From Anoxybacillus sp. J5B_2022 (GTDB lineage: Bacteria > Bacillota > Bacilli > Bacillales > Anoxybacillaceae): a DNA stretch of 35,527 bases. Each line of letters opens with the position of its first letter. Within the stretch, counting starts at the first letter, position 1. The position numbers and the translations under genes are program-made. Below are positions 25,276 to 31,943 of this stretch, piece by piece. The notes under the pieces are model-generated. The model saw nothing but the letters and a program-made list of their open reading frames with translations. It was not told where the DNA came from and did not search any database. The DNA lies in NCBI RefSeq assembly GCF_026847645.1, contig NZ_JAPSMC010000030.1:1-35527 (forward strand), read 5' to 3'.

Positions 25276-25485
25276 AAAAGCGGAGGCGACTGGTTAGCTA
25301 TATGAAATGATGCGTGAAACGTTCCGTCCAGCCTAACGTTTGTACACTTTTTTGACAAGTTGATTGATTCACGCAACGAAACCAGTTAATATTGACCTAT
25401 TCAGACGAAGGGTTGAGCAACCTGCGAATGGTGCAGGTTGCTTGCTCATTTGTCGGTGATACTACTAAGAAAGGGCTGAACGAAG
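25276..25485 (+). repeat. structured intergenic element starting AAAAGCGGAGGCGACTG
   Basis: These 210 bases between cysC and sumT code for nothing recognisable. They start AAAAGCGGAGGCGACTG one base after the cysC stop, nearly the same motif that follows the arginase-like gene at 27562 on the other strand. Nested stems are visible: ACTGGTT (25289-25295) with AACCAGT (25380-25386) and GCGTGAA (25312-25318) with TTCACGC (25368-25374). A competing AAACGTT/AACGTTT pair (25317-25341) is also possible. A separate 9-bp hairpin GCAACCTGC/GCAGGTTGC (25417-25441) follows, without a T tail. Confidence 0.55.
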
Positions 25486-26259
25486 ATGGGCAAAGTGTAT
25501 TTAGTCGGAGCTGGTCCTGGCGATCCGGAACTGATTACAGTAAAAGGGTTAACATGTATCCAAAAAGCGGATGTCATCTTGTACGACCGTCTCATTAATG
25601 AACGATTATTGTCATATGCCAAAAAGGGCGCAGAACTCATTTTTTGCGGCAAACTTCCGGGGTACCATACGATGCAGCAAGAAACGATTAACCACTTTCT
25701 CATCCATCATGCGAAAAAAGGGAAAGTCGTGGTAAGATTAAAAGGCGGGGATCCGTTCGTCTTCGGCAGAGGCGGTGAAGAAGCCGAGGCGCTTGCGAAA
25801 CACGGCATCGATTTTGAGATCGTTCCCGGCATTACCGCTGGAATTGCGGCGGCCGCTTACGCCGGAATCCCTGTCACCCATCGTAACTTCAGCTCAAGCG
25901 TTGCATTTGTGACCGGCCATAAGCGAGACGGAAGCCAAGAGGAGATCAAATGGGAAAGTCTTGCCAAAGGAATTGACACAATTGCTATTTATATGGGAAT
26001 TAGTAATCTCCCATATATTCGTGATCAATTAATCAAACATGGAAAAGCTCCTTCCACTCCCGTTGCTGTGATCCAGTGGGGCACATTATACGAGCAACGA
26101 ACGGTGACCGCTACGCTCGAAACGATCGTCGAAGCAGTCCAACAGAAGCGAATCGAAAATCCAAGCATGATCATTATCGGGGAAGTCGTCACCTTGCGCG
26201 ACAAAATTTACTGGTTTGAGCGGATGCTACAGCCATCTGTTGCAAACGAAGCGTTATAA
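25486..26259 (+). CDS. sumT: uroporphyrinogen-III C-methyltransferase
   Basis: This enzyme makes precorrin-2 by two SAM-dependent methylations of uroporphyrinogen III, the first step of siroheme synthesis, 257 residues. The tetrapyrrole methylase signatures are VGAGPGDPELITVKG at the N-terminus, YDRLIN, and LKGGDPFVFGRGGEEAEAL. It corresponds to ylnD of the B. subtilis cysH operon. The AAAGGG site lies 8 nt before the ATG. Siroheme is the cofactor of sulfite reductase, which explains its place in this operon. Confidence 0.95.
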   Translation: MGKVYLVGAGPGDPELITVKGLTCIQKADVILYDRLINERLLSYAKKGAELIFCGKLPGYHTMQQETINHFLIHHAKKGKVVVRLKGGDPFVFGRGGEEAEALAKHGIDFEIVPGITAGIAAAAYAGIPVTHRNFSSSVAFVTGHKRDGSQEEIKWESLAKGIDTIAIYMGISNLPYIRDQLIKHGKAPSTPVAVIQWGTLYEQRTVTATLETIVEAVQQKRIENPSMIIIGEVVTLRDKIYWFERMLQPSVANEAL

Positions 26260-26269
26260 GGAGGCTATT

Positions 26270-27013
26270 ATGCAAGCTGTTTTATATGTTTGCCACGGAA
26301 GCCGCGTCGCGAAAGCTTGTGAAGAAGCAAACTCATTTATTGAGCGCTGTAAAATAAAAGTTCCTTGTCCCATTCAAGAAATTTGCTTTATTGAACATGC
26401 CGAACCGAATATCAAAGCAGGCATCGACCGCTGCGTACAAAAAGGGGCAACACATATCATCGTTCTCCCTGTTTTATTACTAGCGGCTGGACATGCGAAA
26501 TTTGATATTCCAAACGCCATTCAAAAAGCAAAACAACGCTATCCGCATCTAAAGTTTGCGGTAAGCGACCCATTTGGCGTCAATGGCAAAATGATCGACA
26601 TCCTCATGGAACGAATTACCGAACAAGCGATTCCAATTGATAATCGCTCGATGGTATTGCTCGTTGGCCGTGGTAGCAGCGATCCAGATACTAAGCGAGA
26701 TATGGAAGCGATCGCAAAACGCCTGCAACAAAAAGCAAATATCCCTGCGGTCGATGTTTGCTTTCTCGCTGCCGCCCAACCATCGCTTGCAGACAGCTTA
26801 CAAAAAGCAAGCGATTCTTCATATGAAACGATTTTCATCGTTCCTTATTTGCTGTTTACCGGTATATTAATGAAAAAAATCGAAGCCCAGCTTCGCGCTT
26901 TGCCTAAGTCCAAACATCAATGGATATTGTGCCGTTATTTAGGCTATCACCCGCTTCTTGAAGAGCTCGTGCAGGAAAAAGTGAATCAACAAATCGTTAC
27001 ACAAAAGGGCTGA
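26270..27013 (+). CDS. sirB: sirohydrochlorin chelatase
   Basis: This is a class II chelatase of the CbiX/SirB family that inserts iron into sirohydrochlorin, 247 residues in two homologous halves. The N-terminal metal site is YVCHGSR (H9), with AGHAKFDI further on as the second histidine motif. In the second half the corresponding motif is LLVGRGSSDPD, without the histidine, as in two-domain SirB. The frame opens at 26216, but an AAGGAGG site fits the ATG at 26270. It corresponds to ylnE. The precorrin-2 dehydrogenase gene that follows in B. subtilis (ylnF) is absent; a terminator comes instead. Confidence 0.93.
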   Translation: MQAVLYVCHGSRVAKACEEANSFIERCKIKVPCPIQEICFIEHAEPNIKAGIDRCVQKGATHIIVLPVLLLAAGHAKFDIPNAIQKAKQRYPHLKFAVSDPFGVNGKMIDILMERITEQAIPIDNRSMVLLVGRGSSDPDTKRDMEAIAKRLQQKANIPAVDVCFLAAAQPSLADSLQKASDSSYETIFIVPYLLFTGILMKKIEAQLRALPKSKHQWILCRYLGYHPLLEELVQEKVNQQIVTQKG

Positions 27014-27034
27014 AATAGATCAGCCCTTTTTGTT
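27003..27034 (+). terminator. intrinsic terminator of the sulfate assimilation operon
   Basis: The perfect 11-bp stem AAAAGGGCTGA/TCAGCCCTTTT (27003-27013 with 27020-27030) contains the sirB stop codon and is followed by TGTTT. Confidence 0.88.
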
Positions 27035-27099
27035 TAGAATAGGCAAACCTCCCCATATTGTTGTATGATTGGGTATAGGATAATATGAGGAGGATAGCT

Positions 27100-27372
27100 A
27101 TGAGGCGGTTACATGTTGTTGTTCATGGTCGCGTTCAAGGTGTCGGCTTTCGCTACTATACGCAGGGCGAAGCGCTAAAGTGGGACTTAACCGGTTGGGT
27201 AAAAAATAAGGACGATGGGACGGTAGAATTGGAAGTACAAGGAACGGATGAACGGATCCAGATGTTTATAGATAAAATCGAGCAAGGCTCTCCGTTCGCT
27301 AGAGTGACCAAGATTGAAACAGAATACATAGCACCTCTCCCTAATGAGAAAACGTTTCGCATCATTTATTAG
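27100..27372 (+). CDS. acyP: acylphosphatase
   Basis: This is a 90-residue acylphosphatase. The catalytic signature is HGRVQGVGFRYYTQ, with the active arginine (GRVQGVGFR, R20 region) and the second motif GWVKNKDDGTVELEVQG containing the catalytic asparagine. The frame opens at 27085, but AGGAGG lies 6 nt before the ATG at 27100. It is a single-gene unit with its own terminator. Confidence 0.95.
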   Translation: MRRLHVVVHGRVQGVGFRYYTQGEALKWDLTGWVKNKDDGTVELEVQGTDERIQMFIDKIEQGSPFARVTKIETEYIAPLPNEKTFRIIY

Positions 27373-27379
27373 AAGAAGC

Positions 27380-27415
27380 GCCCGGATTCTTTATGAAAAA
27401 AACCGGGCTTTTTTT
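27380..27415 (+). terminator. intrinsic terminator of acyP
   Basis: The stem GCCCGG/CCGGGC (27380-27385 with 27403-27408) is followed by TTTTTTT. Confidence 0.85.
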
Positions 27416-27440
27416 ACGGTAGGAAATTTCTCTGAATCAC

Positions 27441-27556
27441 TGTCTAGCTCCGGCTCGTAGCTGTTCGGGGTCAAATAACCTTCCCCTCGAGATGTCAAGC
27501 ACCTCTGCGGGTGAAGGACATTTGCCCATCGCAACTGAACAGTCGCTTCCGCTTTT
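27441..27556 (-). repeat. structured repeat-like element starting AAAAGCGGAAGCGACTG
   Basis: Read on the minus strand, the element starts AAAAGCGGAAGCGACTG five bases after the stop of the arginase-like gene and ends CGGAGCTAGACAG. Internal pairs are visible in plus coordinates: CTGTTC (27461-27466) with GAACAG (27537-27542), and a nested hairpin ATGTC-aag-CACC/GGTG-aag-GACAT (27492-27520). The near-perfect internal symmetry indicates a folded RNA or a small palindromic mobile element. The same opening motif follows cysC at 25276. Similar AAAAGCGGAAGCG openings are, as I recall, scattered through Bacillus and Geobacillus genomes. Confidence 0.6.
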
Positions 27557-27561
27557 CTTAT

Positions 27562-28320
27562 TCACGCTAGACGTGGGTGGTGTAGCGTATGTCGCAAATA
27601 CGTTTCCGCAATGCAAAGGTTTGCATATTCATTTTTCCGGTTTGCTTCGCGGCTCATCGGATGGAATATATCCGTCGAAGCTTGCGGATATTCGCCGCAC
27701 ACATCCATTCCCACTACGTGTTTATAAACCAATAATTGTTGTAAACAACGAAGCAAAAACGAAAGGGTCATCGTTCCTTGCTCCCAGTTCGTAACGGCGT
27801 CGTTTCGACAAAGGACATCTTTGTCAATGCTAATATATACACGCTCAGTTGTTATATGTGATAAAAGAAGTTTCGGAGAATGTAACGTTGGAAAGATCGT
27901 GATGTTTTCAGCAAGATGAGGATGCGACCGTTGCAACGGTCCTACAATAATCACTTTTTCTAAAAACGGGATGTTCAAAGCGTAAGAAACCCACGAGCCG
28001 CAAGAAATCATCGTTTCTCCTCTAGCTCCAATATCGGTATGGTTGTCAAACAAAACAAGCGTAAACGGCTCGTTCATCTGTTTCATGAGCAAATAGGACA
28101 CATAATGATAGTTTCCGCTGCCAATAAAGGTGAGTCCTGTGCAGTTACGGTACTGAATGCGCCGTTCTATTTCTTGCAATGAATGCTCTTCACAATACAA
28201 ATTCGTATGCTTTATATCCGCTAAATCAATCCATTCATGCGGAACACGGAGAAGCCGTTGCTGCGAAACGTACGTGCCATCTATGTTTAAAAACGTTACA
28301 CCGCTTCTTTGAAAACGCAT
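27562..28320 (-). CDS. arginase-fold (ureohydrolase family) protein
   Basis: This is a 252-residue protein of the arginase/agmatinase/formiminoglutamase superfamily. The metal-binding residues can be placed: H72 in GSGNYHYV, then D92, H94 and D96 in FDNHTDIG, then D166 and D168 in SIDKDVL. All of the usual manganese ligands therefore seem present. It is shorter than typical arginases (about 300 residues), lacking an N-terminal segment. The substrate cannot be told and need not be a guanidino compound. It stands alone on the minus strand, followed by a structured repeat-like element. Confidence 0.8.
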   Translation of the reverse strand: MRFQRSGVTFLNIDGTYVSQQRLLRVPHEWIDLADIKHTNLYCEEHSLQEIERRIQYRNCTGLTFIGSGNYHYVSYLLMKQMNEPFTLVLFDNHTDIGARGETMISCGSWVSYALNIPFLEKVIIVGPLQRSHPHLAENITIFPTLHSPKLLLSHITTERVYISIDKDVLCRNDAVTNWEQGTMTLSFLLRCLQQLLVYKHVVGMDVCGEYPQASTDIFHPMSREANRKNEYANLCIAETYLRHTLHHPRLA

Positions 28321-28486
28321 CGTTCCTCACCTCTTTTTTTGTTTCGGTGCAAGTTTCCAAACAATGAAGCTACGTTTTCGCCTGTCCGTTTCTATTATAC
28401 TAAAAAATTCGCCAAACGAAATATTTCCTTTTCCGTACCGTTTTCATGTACAATAAGGAAAAACGACGTTCGAGGGAGGGGTTTTC

Positions 28487-28831
28487 GTGCAACCGATTCG
28501 CGTGGAAGAAGTGCAGACGGCGCTGAACCGCTTTGCTAATCAAGATGTGTATTTGCATTTAGAAACGACAAACGGAGCGTATGCGTCGCACCATAATGAA
28601 AGATTTTTTTCGGCAGGGGCATACATTCGTAATGGTCGCATTCGTTTTAGCCGCGGGAAAATTGTCGGAAAAGGACCTTACCGCGTCGGGTTGAGGTTGG
28701 ATTTTGGCTGGGTGTATGCAGAGGGCTTAACTGATTGGGAAGTGACCGATAAAGGACAATTGTTGTTGGCCGGACACGATTACGAAGGAAAGCTGGCTGT
28801 GGCGTTACAGTTAAGCTATGAGCCGTTTTAA
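28487..28831 (+). CDS. yojF: YojF family protein (DUF1806)
   Basis: This is a 114-residue beta-rich protein starting MQPIRVEEVQTALNRFANQ, with GPYRVGLRLDFGWVYAEGLTDWE in the middle. It matches YojF of B. subtilis, which sits directly upstream of bshB2 (yojG), as here. The start is a GTG at 28487 behind GAGGGAGGGG. The next gene begins 13 nt after its stop. The role is unknown; conserved linkage suggests a tie to bacillithiol or its precursors. Confidence 0.9.
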   Translation: MQPIRVEEVQTALNRFANQDVYLHLETTNGAYASHHNERFFSAGAYIRNGRIRFSRGKIVGKGPYRVGLRLDFGWVYAEGLTDWEVTDKGQLLLAGHDYEGKLAVALQLSYEPF

Positions 28832-28844
28832 GGAGGGAATCAAT

Positions 28845-29504
28845 GTGGAAAGACATATATTAGTCGTTTTTCCTCATCCTGATGATGAAGCGTTCGGTGT
28901 TTCCGGAACATTAGCGTTACACGCGGAAAATGGTACACCAATCACATACGCTTGCCTCACGCTCGGGGAAATGGGACGAAACATGGGGAAACCGCCGTTT
29001 GCCAATCGGGAAACGCTGCCGCTCATCCGCAAAAAAGAACTGGAAGATGCGTGCAAAATCATTGGCATTAAAGATTTGCGTCTATTAGGCTTCCGTGACA
29101 AAACGATTGAATTTGAAGATGAGGAACTGCTTTCCGACCGCATCGGTGCGATCATCGCCGAAACAAATCCGTCGCTGATCATTACGTTTTATCCCGGCTA
29201 CAGCGTTCATCCCGACCATGACGCGTGCGGGGCAGCCGTTATTCGCGCTGTCGAACGGCTTCCGAAAGAAAAACGCCCGACCGTGCATTGCGTCGCTTTC
29301 GCGAAAAACTGTGAACAAGAGCTCGGAAAACCGGACATTGTCCGCGATGTCAGCTCGGTCATTGACAAAAAAATGGCCGCAATCCAAGCGCACCGCTCCC
29401 AAACGGAAGGGCTGATGAAAGCCGCTTCCAAACGAGGCGGAGATGCGTTAGCATGGCTAAAAACTGAGCGGTTTTGGACGTATAAATGGAAGAAGGTTCT
29501 ATAA
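28845..29504 (+). CDS. bshB2: bacillithiol biosynthesis deacetylase BshB2
   Basis: This is a 219-residue LmbE/PIG-L family zinc deacetylase that removes acetyl from GlcNAc-malate in bacillithiol synthesis. The metal motif is FPHPDDEAFG (HPDDE), with the later HPDHDA as the second histidine motif. The frame extends to an ATG at 28818 overlapping yojF, but the AAGGAGGG site at the yojF stop fits the GTG at 28845, giving MERHILVVFPHPDDE. It is coupled to yojF, and a terminator follows. Confidence 0.93.
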   Translation: MERHILVVFPHPDDEAFGVSGTLALHAENGTPITYACLTLGEMGRNMGKPPFANRETLPLIRKKELEDACKIIGIKDLRLLGFRDKTIEFEDEELLSDRIGAIIAETNPSLIITFYPGYSVHPDHDACGAAVIRAVERLPKEKRPTVHCVAFAKNCEQELGKPDIVRDVSSVIDKKMAAIQAHRSQTEGLMKAASKRGGDALAWLKTERFWTYKWKKVL

Positions 29505-29527
29505 ACACTCGAATTCAATAAAAATGA

Positions 29528-29580
29528 AGCTACCTGCCTCCTGTAGAGTGCAGGAACAGGTAGCTCAAGTGTTTTTTCTT
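29528..29580 (+). terminator. intrinsic terminator of yojF-bshB2
   Basis: The stem AGCTACCTG/CAGGTAGCT (29528-29536 with 29557-29565) has an inner CCTG/CAGG pair and is followed by GTTTTTTCTT. Confidence 0.8.
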
Positions 29581-29694
29581 TGGTTTAAACAATTCGATGG
29601 AGATGTTTCAAGTGCTTACAACTATTTATTTTTTCTCATTTTTTCCACGGCATGTCCGCCAAACTCGTTGCGTAGAGCGGCTACCACTTTACCT

Positions 29695-29862
29695 CTGAAT
29701 CTCCCGACGACTAAAGTCGCGGGGTTCTTGCGTACTAAAGAGCTTCTCGTACGCCTACACGTAGCACTCACCCTTGTTCCGCAAGACTTTCATGGGCAAA
29801 CACCTTTATGGTGCTTTGCGCCCTGTGCGCCCGATTCAAGACGCTAGACTTTTCTTCTCTAT
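29695..29862 (-). ncRNA. orphan omega-RNA-like element with IS200/IS605-type right end
   Basis: On the minus strand this 170-base segment starts just after a promoter and ends in a right-end-type hairpin: CGAC/GTCG plus CCCG/CGGG with loop TTTA (29703-29723), followed by GGGAGATTCAG. That ending is the signature of IS200/IS605 elements that carry TnpB or IscB and of the guide RNA made from them. Further stems are visible: GCGTAC/GTACGC (29730-29754) and CACC/GGTG (near 29800). No TnpB, IscB or TnpA frame is present. It may be a non-autonomous remnant or a retained guide RNA. Confidence 0.5.
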
Positions 29863-29867
29863 CAAGT

Positions 29868-29897
29868 AGTATACCATCTTTGACTACGTCAAAGCAA
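29868..29897 (-). promoter_or_regulatory. promoter-like sequence before the omega-RNA-like element
   Basis: On the minus strand, -35 TTGCTT (complement of 29892-29897) and -10 TATACT (complement of 29868-29873) are separated by 18 nt. It overlaps an inverted repeat CTTTGAC/GTCAAAG (29878-29894) that could be the left-end hairpin of the mobile element. Confidence 0.45.
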
Positions 29898-29899
29898 TC

Positions 29900-30020
29900 G
29901 GTTCATCCATGTCTAAAGACGGGCTGCACCCTGCATGGGCTTTCTCCGATTGTAGTTTGTAAAACGGTTTATGCTGTTCCCTCCCGTGCTTATGATTTGT
30001 TGTACAGACGCTAGTATAAT
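29900..30020 (-). pseudogene. relic of IS200/IS605 accessory gene end and right end
   Basis: The minus strand reads through a short frame (KHGREQHKPFYKLQSEKAHA, then GCSPSLDMDEPIALT and a stop) that looks like the very end of a TnpB-type gene. The segment GCCCGTCTTTAGACATGGATGAACC (split here as CCCGTC, loop TTTA, GACATGG; 29907-29923) is a second right-end-type hairpin. No start, no RuvC motif and no zinc-finger cysteines remain. It is a decayed copy in tandem with the omega-RNA-like element. Confidence 0.4.
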
Positions 30021-30299
30021 CGGTATAACATATTTCTAAAAGTACGAACTTTATTATCATGTAGTGATAAAAATACAATATAGTATATAAAAATATACCT
30101 AATGTTATAATGAACAAAGAGATACGATGAATGGGACATATTCATAATGAACCTTTACCCATGAGGAAAAAACACTAACTATTATTTGTGGAAACGAAGT
30201 ACTTAAATGTGTATAATGTTTGTTTGTAAGTATATGCACTTTTAGCACATAGTGATAAAATGTATACTATCGGTTATAATAGATACGGAGGTGAAAGAA
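30020..30299 (+). promoter_or_regulatory. upstream region of the HxlR regulator gene with repeated palindromes
   Basis: No gene is seen here. A perfect -10 TATAAT lies at 30275-30280, 20 nt before the start codon, with GTGATA at 30252-30257 as a poor -35. Palindromes of one type recur: AAAGT-ACGA-ACTTT (30039-30052), AAGTACTT (30197-30204) and AAGTATATGCACTT (30228-30241). TAGTGATAAAA occurs twice (near 30063 and 30250). These are candidate operators for the regulator itself. Confidence 0.5.
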
Positions 30300-30665
30300 A
30301 TGGGACGTGTTTGTGGTAAGGTATATAACTGTGAAAAAGAATTGACGCTCGCTGTCATCGGGGGTAAATGGAAAATGCTTATTTTATGGCATCTAGGAAA
30401 AGGGGGGACGAAGCGATTTGGTGAACTGAAGGCTCTCATGCCAGGCATTACCCAAAGAATGCTTGTTAACCAATTGCGGGAGCTGGAAGAAGACCTCATT
30501 GTTCATCGCAAAGTCTATCCCGTTGTTCCGCCAAAAGTGGAATATTCACTGACCGAATATGGGAAAAGTCTAATGCCGATTCTCGATGCTATGTATGAAT
30601 GGGGCAAAAACTACATGGAGACTGTTGTGAAAGACCAAGTAAAAATCCATGAGTCCGTCAAGTAA
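30300..30665 (+). CDS. HxlR family transcriptional regulator
   Basis: This is a 121-residue winged-helix regulator of the HxlR (DUF24) family. The family core [19 protein letters not shown] is followed by [50 protein letters not shown] (two parts of the helix-turn-helix and wing). C11 in NCEKEL matches the conserved redox or electrophile-sensing cysteine of HxlR proteins; C5 is extra. The frame opens at 30252, but GGAGGTG fits the ATG at 30300. Members such as YodB and HypR respond to quinones, aldehydes or hypochlorite, which suits the downstream DJ-1 gene. Confidence 0.9.
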   Translation: MGRVCGKVYNCEKELTLAVIGGKWKMLILWHLGKGGTKRFGELKALMPGITQRMLVNQLRELEEDLIVHRKVYPVVPPKVEYSLTEYGKSLMPILDAMYEWGKNYMETVVKDQVKIHESVK

Positions 30666-31061
30666 AAACTCTCTCTATATTAAATTAAAGGTTCAAAACA
30701 AACTTTCTTTTATTATTATGCGTTTTTATTGACGCGCAATTTGTAGAGATCCCTCCCTTCAAGATAGCGATTAACAAAAAAGCAACGAAAATGATAAGCA
30801 AATCAAACACTAAAAAACCAACGGGCAGATCGCTTCCCGTTGGTTTTTCCGCATGTACGTTGATCATTCATATAGTATACTTTTTCACACTATATTACGT
30901 AAAAGTATGTACTTGGTAAAGTTGATGATGTACTTTATAATAACATTATCACCTGTCATTCATAACATGAATAGAGCAAAATTTTTTCACTTATAATAAC
31001 GGTATCACCTATCATAACATGAATAGGTATAATTTTTTATGTCAAGAAAGGAGGAGACTTT
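30666..31061 (+). promoter_or_regulatory. intergenic region with terminator, inverted repeats and duplicated promoter segment
   Basis: A 12-bp stem AAAACCAACGGG/CCCGTTGGTTTT (30814-30847) can terminate in either direction, with the longer T run on the minus strand. Then come the inverted repeat ATACTTTT/AAAAGTAT (30877-30884 with 30901-30908), the palindrome AAGTA-TG-TACTT (30903-30914), and a promoter with -35 TTGGTA (30913-30918) and -10 TATAAT (30936-30941), spacing 17. A segment of about 50 bases is duplicated in tandem (30935-30987 and 30991-31039). Copy 2 holds ACCTAT/ATAGGT arms. Confidence 0.6.
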
Positions 31062-31919
31062 ATGAAGCTAAGAGTCTCAGCGGTTCAATATCATCTCCAT
31101 ACTATCAATTCTTTTGAGGAATTTGCTAATCAAGTCGAGCATTATGTTAAAACAGCTCAAGAATTTGATGCAGATTTTGTTTTATTCCCAGAATTTTTTA
31201 CAACTCAGCTCATGTCGATTGGCAATGAACAAGGACAGCCTTTGACGATTCAAGAGCTTCCTGATTTTACTGAACAATATCGGTCTTTATTTATAGATTT
31301 AGCCAAGAAAACAAAGATGCATATTATTGGAGGAACACATGTCATTCGTAAAGGCGACCGATTGTACAACGTTGCTCATTTGTTCTACCCAGACGGAAGA
31401 GTCGCAGAGCAGGCAAAGCTTCATATTACGCCTACGGAAGTAAAGGAATGGAACATGTCACCTGGCGATGGCCTACAAGTGTTCGAGACTGAAAAAGGAA
31501 CGATTGCGATGTTGACCTGCTATGACATCGAATTTCCAGAGATCGTTCGCATGGCTAAAGCGAAAGGTGCGGATGTTATTTTCTGTCCTTCTTGCACCGA
31601 TGATCGCCATGGATTCCATCGTGTCCGTTACACAAGCCATGCGAGAGCAATCGAAAATCAAGTCTATGTCGTTACCACTGGTACGGTTGGTTCCCTTCCT
31701 ACGGTTGATTTTATGAGGGCGAATTTTGGGCAAGCGGCGGTGATTACACCGAACGATATTCCATTTCCTCCGCGCGGCATCTTAGTCGAAGGAGAAATCA
31801 ATCATGATATGGTTGTAACCGCTGATCTTGATTTAGAATTATTATACCAAGTTCGTGAAAGAGGATCGGTTACTACATGGCGTGATCGCCGTACAGATCT
31901 CTATCCGGATTGGAAATAA
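31062..31919 (+). CDS. carbon-nitrogen hydrolase (nitrilase superfamily)
   Basis: This is a 285-residue nitrilase-superfamily amidohydrolase. The Glu-Lys-Cys triad is visible as E44 (LFPEFF), K119 (QAKLH) and C153 (LTCYDIEFPE). Its closest pattern is the hydrolase half of YhcX-type proteins, where a GNAT domain is fused to a carbon-nitrogen hydrolase; here the GNAT is the next gene. The ATG follows AAGGAGGAG. It is the first of three closely spaced genes with a palindrome-rich promoter region. The substrate is probably a small amide or a protein or amine-derived amide, but is unknown. Confidence 0.88.
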   Translation: MKLRVSAVQYHLHTINSFEEFANQVEHYVKTAQEFDADFVLFPEFFTTQLMSIGNEQGQPLTIQELPDFTEQYRSLFIDLAKKTKMHIIGGTHVIRKGDRLYNVAHLFYPDGRVAEQAKLHITPTEVKEWNMSPGDGLQVFETEKGTIAMLTCYDIEFPEIVRMAKAKGADVIFCPSCTDDRHGFHRVRYTSHARAIENQVYVVTTGTVGSLPTVDFMRANFGQAAVITPNDIPFPPRGILVEGEINHDMVVTADLDLELLYQVRERGSVTTWRDRRTDLYPDWK

Positions 31920-31943
31920 GCTGCTCTACAAGGAGGGGGAAGA

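Noticed and set aside
30685-30867. Minus-strand 60-residue frame with a hydrophobic stretch between the HxlR and hydrolase genes
   Set aside because: There is no ribosome-binding site, the frame runs through a 12-bp terminator stem, and the hydrophobic run is what T-rich DNA gives by chance.
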